Source: Dillenia suffruticosa
Taxonomy: Eukaryota; Streptophyta; Magnoliopsida; Dilleniales; Dilleniaceae
Direction of reading: 5' to 3'
Length of the DNA: 64,000 bases
Assembly (NCBI GenBank): GCA_033439265.1
Contig: JAVTVX010000004.1
Span: forward strand, 12,041,701 to 12,105,700
Below are positions 35,620 to 47,616 of the stretch, piece by piece. The notes beneath the pieces are model-generated. The model searched no databases. It saw only the letters and a list, made by a program, of their open reading frames with translations, and had not been told where the DNA came from. Within the stretch, counting starts at the first letter, position 1. The number at the start of each line of letters is the position of its first letter. Both the position numbers and the translations under genes were made by a program.

Positions 35620-36581
35620 CACTTATTAGTTTAAACGAGTACTTTCTCTCAACCGTTCCATATTCGGTCAATTGTTTCTGTTATGGCCCTATTCACCATA
35701 GGCCTTGCAACGTTGAGTCCTTCATTTGTCCATCTGATTCCAAATCCTCATGCTTCGTGGTCGTCTAGGCTGGTGGTTCAGATGTGAAACATTGCTACTA
35801 ATTGACACGGACTTGGAGGCCAATAATCATTGTGTCCTGTGGGATGAAATCGGTTGGCATATGTAAAGACCATATGCTATGAACTATGAAAGTTGTTAAT
35901 AAGTTTGACGATCTGATGCCCCATGCTTTCACAAACCTTTCACATATGGGAGCAAGGGAGTTTAAATATCTTGAATTGCCATAGGTACAGGAAGATTTAT
36001 TTAAAACGACTTTGTGCTCATTCCCACGTCTACCTTTGTGAACTCTGGTGATTATCTCGTACTCCTCTATTACCCTATCAAAAGTAGTCGCGTGATGGTA
36101 TTTGAATTTCTGTTTGTTTAAGAGTATTCTATCATTTACGATCGTCGGCCATCTCTTGCCATCCCTTAGATAATCTTCCGCTTCATTCTGATTTTATTAA
36201 AATAAAAAACCATACGTATAGTGTGGCATGGACACATGTAATGATCGACAACTTAACTTTCTAACCCCTTTCAGCACCCCATTAAAAAGACTTTGATCTA
36301 TTTGTCGTCATGAACACATGGTCCACTTGTCAAGTGGAATATCCATTAACCATTGATATGTGGGCTCACTCACTCCATTGATCTTGTTCATCACCACATC
36401 AAATTTATAAATTTGGTGAGTTACAATGGCTTATGCATTAATTCTGTCAATGGCGATTTTCAGAACTGCTTGCTGAAGTTTGCTTTTAAGTGTCACAAAC
36501 AAATTCGATGGTAAACAAATGGTGGTTGTAAATTTTGATCTCTCTCAATAGATCGGAGAATTTCAAATGCCCAATAAAAAT
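35620..36581 (-). pseudogene. Mutator-like (MULE) transposase pseudogene, C-terminal half
   Basis: Minus-strand pieces in MULE order: FVYHRICL then HLKANF near 36510, VVMNKINGVSEPTYQWLM near 36395, LDKWTMC, SLFNGVLKGVRKLSC near 36270, AEDYLRDGKRWP near 36165, KYHHATTFDRVIEEYEI near 36100, and a SWIM-like stretch ending AWGIRSSNLLTTFIVHSIW then MPTDFIPQDT near 35860. Several stops are present. These match MULE transposases of the type with a C-terminal SWIM zinc finger (CxCxnCxH), whose cysteines are partly lost here (SSCTYGN). The element at 36582 interrupts the frame upstream. Confidence 0.75.
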
Positions 36582-39500
36582 CACTATAAAAAAATAGGTT
36601 TTAGCCACAAATTTAGCAACGAAAATTTTAAAAAAATTCGTCGCTAAAAACATTAGCGACGAAAAATTTTTCATCGCTAATAACGTGTCGCAAAAATTTA
36701 GCAACGAAAATTAGAAATTCGTCGCTAAATTTAGCGACAAAAATCTGAAATCCGTCTCTAAATTTAGCGACACATAATTTTTTATCGCTAAAATTCGTCA
36801 CAAAATTTAGCGATAAAAAATTATCCGTCACTAAATTAGCGATATAAAAAAATCTATTGCTAAATTTAGAGATGAAAATATAAAATTTGTCGCTAAATTT
36901 AGTGACAGATAATTTCCATTGTTAAAATCCGTCACTAATTTAGAAACAAAAAATTATTTTTCTCTAAATTAGCGACAAAAAAATTATTCATAACTAATTT
37001 AGTGATAGAAAAATTATCTGTTGCTAATTTAGCGATAAAAAAAAGTCCGTCACTAAATTAAGACGAAAAATTATCTGTCCCTAATTTAGCGATTAATAAA
37101 AAAATCCGTCGCTGAATTAGCGATGGATTCCTCACTGATTCCAAATTTGTCAGAATGCCCAAGGAACTCATGTGCTTGGACGGGCCCCTGCCCACTCGAG
37201 CCAATACTAGCTTGCAAGCCACGTGCCTGGACGGGCCCCGCCCACTTGAGCCAGCACCAGCCTGCAAGCTGCCCGCCCGCTCGAGCCAGCACCCCGGCCT
37301 ACAAGTGCGCCCTCCCCCCCAAGCAAGTACCCCCGCCTGCAAGCGCGCCCGCTCCAGCGTCAGCCCTCCTCACTTAATTACTAGAAAATACATCCGCTTT
37401 GCCTCCATCGTAATTCGAACTTTTGCACACGCATAAACCTGTAAAAGTATTTAATCGCCAAACCAAATGTTAGTATGTGATATAATTATTTATTACTTAT
37501 TATTTTTCATTCATATTTTTCTAATAATAATAAAATAATATATAATAACAATTTAAAATAATAAATATAATAACTTTTTTTACTTAAACCACCAATCTAA
37601 AATAAATTAATTAAAAATAATAAATATGATAATTTTTAATAAAATTAAAAATAATAAAATACTAGTTTAAAATAAAATAATAAATTAATTAAAAAATATA
37701 TTAATATTATATTTTGTTTTCTTCTTTTTTTTCTTTTATTTTATTATTTTATTATTTTATTATTATTTATTATTTTATTTTTTAATCTATAGTTTAAAAA
37801 TAGATTACGACATCTTAATAATATAAAATTATAATTATCAATAAATTATAATATATTAATAATTTAAAATATATATATATTTAATCACAAAATATTTTTA
37901 TTCGTTTGAATATATAAGAAATTTCAATATAATTATTATATATAAGAAATTTTAATAATGAGAATAGAAAGGAAAAAAAAACCCAAAAATAGAGATGAGA
38001 GTAAGAGGAAGGAAAAAAAGTGAGAATATATAATTATATATATAATTATTATATATAAGAAATTTCAATAATGTGCCTGGTGCTTGTGCATGCATGCGTG
38101 GGCGCCCGCGCAGACTCATGCCCAGCATGTCCGTCGGATTAATATTAATAAAAAATATTATAAAACAATAATAATTTGATTTGTATTATTGAATAAAATA
38201 ATATAAATAAAATAAAAGGTACCTATATAATAATAAAAAATATTAAATAAAACAAAAAAACAAAAAAATAAAAAAATATATTAATTAAAAAATAAATTAA
38301 TATTATTCTTAGAAAAATAAAGTAAAATGTTTTTTTTAATATTATAACCTAATAAATTGATTTGTTCGTTTTAAATAATATAATTTAAATAAAATAAAAT
38401 ATATGATTTTTTTAACTTTTAAATAATATTATTCTTTTAAAAAAATAAAATATAATATAATAAAATAAAATGTTAAATTAAAATATTATAAAATAATAAT
38501 ATGATTTGTTAATATAAATTAATAAAATAAAATACAAAATAAAATAAAATTTTAATTAAAAAAGATTAAATTCAGCGACGGATTTGGAATTCATAGCTAA
38601 ATTAGCAATCGATTCTTTATTCGTCGCTAAGTTACCGACAGATTTCTCGATCCATTGCTAACTTAATGACAGATTTCTAAATCCGTCACAAAATCCGTCT
38701 CTAATTTAATCTTTTTTTATATAAATTTGTATTTTATATTTTGTTTTCTTCTTTTTTCTTTTCTTTTATTATTTTATTATTATTTTTCATTATTATTTTA
38801 TTTTTTTAAATCCATAGAATAGTTTAAAAATCGATAGCCGTCTAACCTAACCATCCGTGCCATCCGTATCATTATCTCCATTCTCCGAAAACTAATATTT
38901 GATCTACTTGGCAAATGAGATGGATCATCGAATATAGATATATAATTTATTATCTTACTTGTTGATAACAATGACAAATGAAGATAAACAACTGAACTTT
39001 TAAATACGATTGAATTATATAAGAGAAGCGAACGGATATAGAAGATGAAAAATATAAATAGTGAACTTCACAACCGCGATTTATTTAAAATTGTCTGTTA
39101 CAGATTTATTGAATTATTTATTGTTGTAAATTCTCAGTTTGTTGAAAATTATAATATTTATTATATATTTAATTTAATTTCATTATTCAGAATTGATTAA
39201 AACGGGGACATGGTTAAAATTATTTCCTAACAGAGTATAGAAAAAATTTAGTAATGAAATTAGTTTTAAATTTTGAAATATAAATAATAAATTAGCGACG
39301 AATTTAGCCACAAATACTTTTTTATGGCTAATTAGCGACGAATTTAGCTATAAATATTTTTTTGTGACTAATTAGTGACGAATTTAGCCACGAATTTTAG
39401 AGTTCGTTGCTAAATTTTGATTAAATTTAAAGACAAATATTTTTTCGTGGCTAATTAGCGACAAATTTAACGGCGAAAAATTTTTGTAACTAATTAACGA

Positions 39501-39895
39501 TAGAATTTCCCATGAACTTTTTTTGTTGCTAAATTTAGCGTCGAAAGTTGTCACGAACTTTTTTTATTGCTAAATTTAGTTACGGATATCTGTATCTGTA
39601 ACAAAATTTAGCCACGAAATGTTATTCGTCGCTAATTAGTGACGAAATTTACAACGAAAAATTTTGTCGCAAATTAGCGATAAATTTAATGAAGAAAATT
39701 TTTTCGTCACTAATTAGCGACGAATTTAGCCACGAATGATGTGTCCGTCGTTAATTTAGTTACGACTTCTTTTTCGTCACAAATTTTGTGATAAATTAGC
39801 GACAAAAAAGTTTTTGTCGCTAAATTCGTAGCAAAATAGAAACGAATTTTTTCCGTCGCGAAAATCCGTGACTAAAACCGTGTTTTTTTATAGTT
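36582..39895. mobile_element. CACTA-like element, copy 1, no transposase
   Basis: Left end CACTATAAAAAAATAGGTTT. Right end, reverse-complemented, AACTATAAAAAAACACGGTT. Both arms (36600-37140 and 39240-39890) are packed with TTAGCGACGAA words and their complements, as in CACTA subterminal regions. The interior is AT-rich, with a GC-rich island at 37150-37380 and a small one at 38075-38140. No coding sequence is visible. The right terminal base is changed (GTT for GTG) and a 3-bp target duplication is not clear. A MULE with long terminal repeats is the main alternative. It sits inside the MULE transposase remnant. Confidence 0.7.
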
Positions 39896-39996
39896 CACTA
39901 TATTTTAAAATGAGCAAACCCCTCGGTGATCGCAGATAATGTGAATCTTAATTTATTTAAGAACCATGACTAGTTCACCAAAATCTTTTCATCAAC
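39896..39996 (-). pseudogene. MULE transposase fragment beyond the CACTA insertion
   Basis: On the minus strand SWFLNKLRF is followed, after a frame change, by ICDHRGV, matching the MULE stretch WFL...ISDRH.G. It continues the gene at 35620-36581, so the CACTA split it. The Sirevirus LTR truncates the other side at 39997. Confidence 0.5.
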
Positions 39997-42387
39997 TGTT
40001 GACAATATATATTTTGATGATAAACAAAATCAGATAAACAAAACTAGGTTTGATGATGAGCAAAAGTGAGCAAACTTAGATGTTTAAAGATCAATAAAAG
40101 ATCAACAAAAGATAAAAGAAAGCAAGCTCACTTCCAAGGATAAAGTACAAGTCAACAGTCTCATAGCAAAGAGAAAAATGTAGATATTTGTTTCTCATAT
40201 ATCAATTAGGTTAAAATCTATTTTTTTTGAATTTTTATAAGTCATTAACTCTTTGAACAAAACTCATCCAAAATGAAACTGAAAGTCAAAACTGGAATTT
40301 TGTTCTTTAAAAGAAAAGTTGACTTTTTATTTTTAAAGAATTAGTTTTGAAATAATTTTTATTGAATCCAAATGGGTGTATTTTCTTATTTAAATATAAT
40401 ATCTTAAGTAAATGAAAATATAAAAACTTAAAATGTAAACTAAACATTTATTTAAATATTAGAGATTTAGTATAATGTAGAGATAGATCGTTAAAAATTT
40501 GGATACAAATTATCCGTAAATATATGATAGTTAAGGGTTTAGACGAGAAAATGGTCGTGGATAGAAATGATGGCGTAGAAGAATCCATACAAATTAAACT
40601 AACATATTATATATATATATATATATATTTATTAATCATTTCTAATTTTGTCTCTCAAATGGCAGATTCTAAATATTGGAATTAAAACTCAGTTTATTAT
40701 TATTGTTGTAAACATCTATTTAAATGATTATTACAAAGTAAATAAGGGAGCTGACCGAGAAAGGGAATTGAGAAAACAAGGATTATTGACATGTCGACAT
40801 CACCACATAAATATGTCGACACATGACTTGACAAGACATTAAGATGTCAACACATGCCTTAGAATGTTGACACATAGCTTAGAATACTCAACATGTTATC
40901 AGATGTCGACACTAGATATTTAGGATGTCGACACACTCTTTAGAAATCAAAAGGAACACTAAACACGCTATTGGATGTTGACATGAGAAGTTAGGATGTC
41001 GACATATTTCTTAGAAATTAAGATGAATAGTGTCTGACACATGACTTGAAATTTTCATATACTACCTAATGTCGACACTAGCAAATTGGGATGCCAATAC
41101 GTGAACACAGAACACGTACAAGACTAGATGTTAACACAAAATTTTATAATGTTGACACTCACAGAACACACAAAAAACTAAGTGTCAACGCAAACAGATT
41201 ATGATATCGACTCATGATTTAAAACAAACGCAAAACATCTAGAGGATCGTGTTGACACAAGCCAATCAAAATATTAACACATGACCTAGGATACTGATGC
41301 TATTAGATGTGGATACAGAAACATTAAGATGTCAACATGAGCAATAGGAATTTGTCAACTTAGTGTGTTGAATAACAAATTGAATTTATTCAACATATGA
41401 GTGTTTATTTTTGCTATCCATGTCAACTTAACAAAGTGGCAAAGTTGACACAAGGACTTCAATGGGTATTTTTGAATAAAAATTGTGTGCATTAAATTAA
41501 AGGCTGATAAGTTTGGTGAAAATATTTAATGCTAATTAACATTCAAAATTAAGTACATGCTGACAAGTTCAGATAAGCCTAAAATGCTATTATCTCCAAT
41601 CTCGTGACATAACCTCCGAGCACAACATACTAAGCTTAACTAATTATTTTTTATTAAATGCTTATGTAGTCTAACCGTCATGTGTAGCAAAAGCAAATGA
41701 ATTGATTGGTTAGTAAACCTGAAGGCGACAAAACCAAATGAAAAAATAGAACGACGAGCAAATGCATTAAATGAGACCCATGGGAGCATTAATAGACAAC
41801 GTTTAAATTCAACCTACTATCTCAACGGATTTTAACTATTTTCACATAAATACCCAAGAGAAGAAAGAACAAAAGATGATAAAGTGATGGATGAATGAAT
41901 GCCCAACTAACAAATTGAATGCTCCGAGATTGTAGTTAATACACCCTGTTTTTCACTCCATATTCATTCCTTGTGTAAAATCCCTTGTAAACTTAAGCTT
42001 TGTTACATCCGAAGATAATAGCCTCATTCCTTGTAACATTTACTCATCTCTTGTACCAAAAGTTCAAAAGACCATAGAGGGTTTCTAAATATGGGGTTTA
42101 AAGAGAGAAACAAACTGCAAGTGGTTGCATAGTGTTTTGGGAGAAAACACCGTAAAAGTCTAATTTACACCTGAAAACAAGTTGGTTGTTCTATTTCAGA
42201 GTACATAGTAAAAATTCAGATGGAGTCTGGGAATGAATGGTAGAATTGTTATAAAAATTAGGTGTGCTCTATTTTTCTTTCATTTTTCAACTATTTCACC
42301 TCACCTCCATTCTCAATAAATTGAAAAACATCCAAACCATCGAAAAAGTGCAATAGAAACTATTCACCCATTCTAAATTGTATTTCA
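39997..42387 (+). repeat. Sirevirus 5' LTR with TGTCGACA repeats
   Basis: Starts TGTTGACAATATAT and ends TTGTATTTCA. A TATA-like ACATAAATACCC lies near 41854. Between 40785 and 41350 the octamer palindrome TGTCGACA and near variants recur dozens of times. The last 450 bp match 56600-57062, and bases 40050-40165 match 57063-57179. A (TA)n tract is at 40608-40630. Confidence 0.75.
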
Positions 42388-42450
42388 ATTGATATCAGAA
42401 CAGGTGTCTAGTATTAGGTTTAACCACCATAAACAAAAGATCCATTGAAA

Positions 42451-43620
42451 ATGGCACTTGAAAAAATTAACTCCTCACTCAAGCCTCCTCATCAAATAGA
42501 GAGCTAGAACACTTTAGAAATATCAGGAGAAATACAAATGGATTAAAAAGGAGCAAGGAACGTGACATCAGAAGAAGAAAAAGTGCTGATAACAAAAACG
42601 GTGCGCACATCCAAAGTACATATCCAGAAGTTGTCAAAGCCATGGACATAAGTGACCAACAATAGTGCTTAACAGGAGAAGATGAAAATAAGGTAAGTTG
42701 CTCCTGCCACTTATCTTACTCTTTTAACTACAATAGTGATAATGGACTCTCCATGGATAATACTTTAACTTTAGCATTCAATAAACTCAAAATATTGATT
42801 CACAAGAATACAAATTAAAGAACATTATAAATATATTAGAAAATGAAAAGAGTAAACTTATTGAGGAAAATAAAATGCTTAAAGTAGAAAATGAAAATCT
42901 TAGGACAAAAAATGATGAGTTGAAAGATAAAAAATATTTTTTAGAAGTAGAGAAGAGTATAGAGATTGAAAATCGTAACTTTTTGAATGATAAATTAAAT
43001 GAGTTCAAAGAAAAAAAAAAGGTTTGCATGTTGAAATTGAAGAGAAAACTAAAAAAGAAATCAAATTGCAAACTGAAATTGAAAATATAAAAAATGAAAA
43101 TTTGAGTTCTTGCAACAAAAAGGATAGGAGCGATAAAGAAGAGGTAATAAATAAACTTAAGCATGAAAGAGAAAAGAACAAGAAATTAAACTGTTTGCTA
43201 GTTAAATTTATTCAAAATCAAGAAAAACTAGACTTAATGGTAGGAGCTCAGAGAGCTATATTTGATAAAGCAAAATTAGAATACAATACAGTTAAAACTT
43301 AGAAAAAATTATATAAATTCTTTATCATTAGTTCTAAGAATTCCAAACCAAAGACTAGATGCTATTATTGCATGAAATTTAGACACTATCCACATCAATG
43401 TAAACAAATCAAGAAAATGAGTCTAGATTCAAAATGACCAAGAAATCATGTTAAGTGTTATTACTATAAAAAATTTGGTCACATTAATAATGAATGTTGG
43501 TTTAGGAATAAACCAGTATATGAAATTAAGAAGAAATTGAAATAGATTCCTAAGAAACTATTAAGCACTAACAATGCCGGGGCCTAAGGAAATTTGGGTA
43601 TCAAAGGGTAAAGTTTGAGT
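42451..43620 (+). pseudogene. Sirevirus gag pseudogene
   Basis: Starts MALEKINSS at 42451, then decays. A lysine/glutamate-rich coiled coil follows: 42875-43090 (LKVENENLRTKNDELKDKK), continuing in another frame at 43024-43302. Then FIQNQEKLDLMVGAQRAIFD, the Sirevirus block before the knuckles (GSQR..FDK). Zinc knuckles CYYCMKFRHYPHQC and CYYYKKFGHINNEC are at about 43362-43500; the second lacks its middle cysteine (Y for C). The IWVSKGK end is near 43595. Stops at several points show it is dead. Confidence 0.8.
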
Positions 43621-44980
43621 AATGTCTTATAGACCTATTCAGGAAGACGACTACTAAAAGCTTGATGCTTAATGAAAAAGTCATGTCTAAACATAAAAGG
43701 CAAGGTGGCTACTGAAAGGTAACATTTATAGAATGCTCGCCTAGTTTGATTGAGAAGATACGATTTAAACTCTGTATGCTATAGTTCTGTTATATGCTTT
43801 TGACATGCAGAGCAAAACTAGAGACAGAAGCTAGGAAACTGATTTCTAGGGAATAAACAATGAATTAATAAATTGAAACTCCTAAGTGATCTGACCATAT
43901 TTAGATTCATCCCTCAACTTAGAGCTCTTAGAACATTAGATGTTAAGAAACAATCACAGAATGCTCAATCAATAGCTTAAAACATGCAGAACCCACAACA
44001 AGAGAAATAAGGTTGAAATACAAATCCAAAAGATTGTGAGGATAACAATAAGAAAGTGAAGAAAAGAACACGTTGAACTTAAACTGAGAAGGAAAGAGTT
44101 ATAAAAGAACAATATAAGATTTCCAAAAATAAGATAGATTAAAAATGAAAAGTATGGAAATCTTAATCCAAAAGTCATATTTATGTCGATGTGTTTCTCC
44201 AACCCTACTAAGTCTGTTCATATTAATGAATGTCTAAATCTAAGTGCTCTTATGTGTAGAACGTTTAGTAGTAGGATTAACGAACTGAGAAGAGCATTTG
44301 GTTCAAAGATAGTAGAAGAAAAGAAAATCAGAAATTAAATTCCTAAAAATCGCCAGATCCTCATATGAAAATTTAAGTTAGTCCTGTAATCAAAATAATG
44401 TAAGTTAATCCTACAAAATTTGAAACACAAAATCCAAAAGGGGGAAAGGTTAAAATAAAAAACAAATGCAATAAAGTTGAAGTTAAAAAGAGATGGAAAG
44501 ACTTATGAAGAAAATAAGATTTTCGAACATAAGGGAGAAATTGAATTGAAAAGAAAAATATTGAAAATCTGAATTTGAGTCATAAATGTGTCACTCTGGA
44601 CCTTAGAGAATGACTAAGATAAAGAATTAAAATATCACGAATACCAAAATTGAGATTGGTACCAAAGACTTAGATCTTCTTCTGTGCAAACTTGACTTTT
44701 AACCAAAGCCTCTGGGAACAAATGGTTCCTTGAAATCAAATGCTCCAAACATATATTAGGAGACTTCACAAGATTTTGCTCCGGTAAGAAAAATATAAAA
44801 AAGGGGCAAAGATTTAATGAACAACATAAGAAAAAGTGATGACACTAAGTCTTGAAAAGTGCCTGGTTGTAGTACAAAAAATTAGAACAGGTAAGCATGA
44901 TTTTAATGAGAAAAGATCTAGTAAAACCTGTGCTAAAAGTGAATTATGATAAAGAAAAGTAGTATGAAGCTTGCATAAAA
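43621..44980 (+). other. Decayed Sirevirus interior
   Basis: Purine-rich, stop-filled DNA between gag and integrase remnants, where protease and the integrase N-terminus belong. I cannot pick out their motifs. Confidence 0.4.
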
Positions 44981-45870
44981 GGCAAGCAAGTCAGAAGCTT
45001 CCTTTAAGTAATAGAAACATAATCTACAGATCATTAGAACTACTTGTTTGGCCCAACTAGAACCCAAAATTTAAGAGAAAAATACTATAGACTCATTAAA
45101 ATAGATAACTAGTCTTAGGTATACTCGAGTAATCATCTTAGCTAAGAAAGATAGGCTAGAAATACATAAGAAAGCATACACAATCTCTAGGATAAGAAGT
45201 GACATGGAAAAGAATTTAAGAAATAGAATGATGCAGAAATTCTGTAATTAGGAGTTAGTGTTTAAGGTCCGGTTAGGAGTTTTAAACAAAATGGTTTTGT
45301 ACAGAATATTAAAAGAAATGGACACAAGAATGCTTTAAAAGAACTTTTAGCTTAATATTTCCGAGGTATAACCTGTTAAATAGAGCTTTAATTGACTAAT
45401 GTTTGATGAAAACGCAACTTTGAGCTTTATAAAGAATGAAAACCTGATATAGGTTACTTCTTCGACGTAATGATGGAAAATAAAAAGGGTTGTCTAGGAA
45501 AATTCAATGCCAAGAATGATAAAATCAAAACATATGGAATTCAAAATAAGTGGACCAGAACAATAAAGAAATCAATCCTCAAATGTGATCCCTCTAGCAT
45601 AAAGCACATATGTTTTGACGATGATCCCATAAAGCTAGAAGTTTATATAAGGCACTAGAGGATAGAAACTGAGTTCCAGAAATGTAGGAGGAAGTAAATC
45701 AATTTGAAAAAGAGTATAGGATCTAGTTCCTAGGCCAAAAGATTCCTCTATAGTAGAAACCAAGTAGGTGTATAAAAACAAACTAGATGATCATTAAATC
45801 ACACCCAAAATAAGACAAAGCGTAAAAAAATCGTGTTAAGGAAGGAAATAAAACATCATATCCTTTCTAT
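44981..45870 (+). pseudogene. Sirevirus integrase and RT-start remnant
   Basis: Across changing frames the reading follows the copia integrase: LELLVWPN near 45030 (for LELLHMDLFGP), VIILAKKDRLEIHKKAYTI near 45130, ISRIRSD near 45190, and ENKKGCLGKFNAKNDK at 45475. The RT entry is EEVNQFEKEYRI near 45700, then a decayed KWVYKNKLD-like stretch near 45770. More stops than sense remain, so only order and scattered motifs support it. Confidence 0.55.
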
Positions 45871-46295
45871 TGCTCCATCAACTTTAAAATATGCCAAATG
45901 AATGTAAAGAATGTATAAACACACTCAATGAACAATATAAAAATAAAATCCCCAAATGGCTAGTTGACTACCTTCCTAGATGTTGACTAATTCCTTAAGC
46001 AATCGATTGAAGTCAACCAACAATCAATTAACTCCTCTAAATGGTTGAAGGTATCCAAACATGCTCATTACTTATTGAAACACCTTTCAAGTAGGATGTC
46101 CATTTACTATGTTTGTCGACCTATTTTCATATAGCATCAACTTGTCGACTTAGTCTATCTATGAATTGACTGCTTCTAATTCATTACTCTATTTGAATTG
46201 CTTTATTAACTTACTAGGAGGAAGCAGGCTGTGCTACGTACGACCATTGCCCACTGTAGTGCAAACAAACTTTAGACATTCAAAAGGACACTGCT
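45871..46295. other. Junction region with LTR-like GTTGACTA words
   Basis: After the RT remnant stops, words such as TAGTTGACTA, GTTGACTAA and TGTCGACTTAGT appear (45960-46170). They resemble the AGTCGACT repeats at 55000-56200. This may be a further LTR fragment. Confidence 0.4.
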
Positions 46296-47200
46296 CACTC
46301 TAATGCAATATTGTCATGATTGTGAAAGAGAAGCACCAAAGCAGCCAAAATAAGCTAAAATTCTAACTGCCCGTTTGACAGTTTTTTTTTCAGTTTCTCT
46401 TCTCCTTATAAGGAGAAATCCTGCCATACGGGAGTTTTTAAAAGCTCTTTAAAAAAAAGAGTTTCTTTTTTCATGAAAAAAAAATTTAAAAAGTAGCTTT
46501 TAAATAAAAACTTCTAGGAGGAGCTTTTATTTCTCTCTTTTTTTTAATACTCCAACTTTTTTGAAAATTTATAATTTTTTATTTCATTTATATTTTCACA
46601 TAATTGTTTTAATTATATTAATATTCTCATTTAAATGATATAAAATTTCAAATATACCAATTAATTTTTAACTTTTAACTTTATTTTAAGAATAAAAAAG
46701 TAAAAAAGAAATTAATTACTTTATTTCAAAAGTAAAAAAAACAAATAACTTTTAATTTTTTTTTAAAAGTAATTAATTTTTACTTTTTTTTTAAAAAGAG
46801 AAGATAAGGTGAAAAAAGGTCCTGCAAATGGGCACTAAATTGATGGGGGTACCAATAAGTTATTCAATACAATCTTAATAATGCTAATTTTTTTCCAAAA
46901 AGGGACCATTGCTCATTATGCAGTCATGCAATCAAAATAAGCTACGATTCTAAATTCAAGAGGTAGCTATAAGTCAGACACAACACCATATCTAAAATAA
47001 GCTAAACAGACAATAATACATTTTGGCTGCTTACTGTAACAATAAGTTATCCAAACAGGCATCAAACATAATCTTAACAATACTAATTTTTTCCCCAAAA
47101 AGGGACCACTGCTCATTATTTAGTCATGCGACCAAAATAAGCTAAAATTCTAAATTCAAGGGGTAACAATAAGTTAGACACAATACCATATCCAAACAAC
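46296..47200. repeat. Three tandem copies of an about 200-bp unit
   Basis: Units share GGACCACTGCTCATT, AAAATAAGCTAAAATTCTAAATTCAAGGGGTA, AATAAGTTA and AATCTTAATAATGCTAATTTTTT. They recur from about 46300 (split by the MITE), 46905 and 47100. Confidence 0.75.
46367..46835. mobile_element. MITE (TAA target), 469 bp
   Basis: Ends CTGCCCGTTTG and CAAATGGGCAC are imperfect inverted repeats. The target TAA is duplicated (46364-46366 and 46836-46838). The interior is AT-rich with complementary A and T blocks. The two neighbouring tandem units keep the uninterrupted site ATTCTAAATTCAAG. Type is PIF/Harbinger-like by target size. Confidence 0.85.
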
Positions 47201-47407
47201 CAAGCAATCTATAGATTACCATATACATATCATAATTGTTAATGTCTTCCAGAGAAGCATAAACAGTTCATCTACATAACATCCACATTACTTATATTGT
47301 ATCCATTAAACTTACTGACATAATGGATGACAATATTGTAGCAAAAGAAATTTTTAGCAAAGTAAGCTTATAATGGATTACCAAAAGAGTTTCTCAATTC
47401 TGTCTTA

Positions 47408-47616
47408 TCAGTCAAGTTGAACATTGTTTTTGTTCTTCTTAGCTAGACTTGTATAGACTCTTTTGACTGATGGGTTAGCTTTTGCAATGCTGTATTCAAT
47501 TGCTTTTTCATCAACTTTTTGAACCTCAGTTGCTGTAATGCTCTGACCAGTGTTGGAATCAGCTTTAGCCTTTTCCTTAACAAACATGATGCTTCTTTTC
47601 ACTCCACTTCTTGAGG
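47408..47616 (-). pseudogene. Isolated terminal-exon-like sequence, family unknown
   Basis: A minus-strand frame after a strong acceptor (AACAATTCAG at 47617-47626) reads SRSGVKRSIMFVKEKAKADS..., then VKRVYTSLAKKNKNNVQLD and a stop. It is lysine-rich and reads like the last exon of a nuclear or ribosomal-type protein, but I do not recognise it. No partner exon is evident upstream, so it may be a captured fragment or the end of a gene broken by later insertions. Confidence 0.4.

Larger units (their letters stand above)
39997..45870 (+). mobile_element. Sirevirus-type copia element, 5' part, decayed
   Basis: A 2.4-kb LTR (39997-42387) is followed by a decayed tRNA-Met site (TTGATATCAGAAC for TTGGTATCAGAGC), a gag with coiled coil and two zinc knuckles, then integrase and the start of RT. 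Order and gag type place it in the Sirevirus (SIRE/Maximus) branch. It breaks off near 45870. The RNase H end and an LTR of similar type appear only at 53357-57062, either the other half or a second copy. Confidence 0.75.

Noticed and set aside
37058-37436. Proline/alanine-rich frames on both strands
   Set aside because: They are readings of the GC-rich minisatellite inside the CACTA-like element; low-complexity and present in several frames at once.
42787-43164. Phenylalanine/serine-rich 125-codon minus frame
   Set aside because: It is the complement of the lysine/glutamate-rich Sirevirus gag coiled coil.
46296-47200. CRISPR-like or satellite array
   Set aside because: Only three long units with no spacer structure; it is a local tandem duplication in plant DNA.
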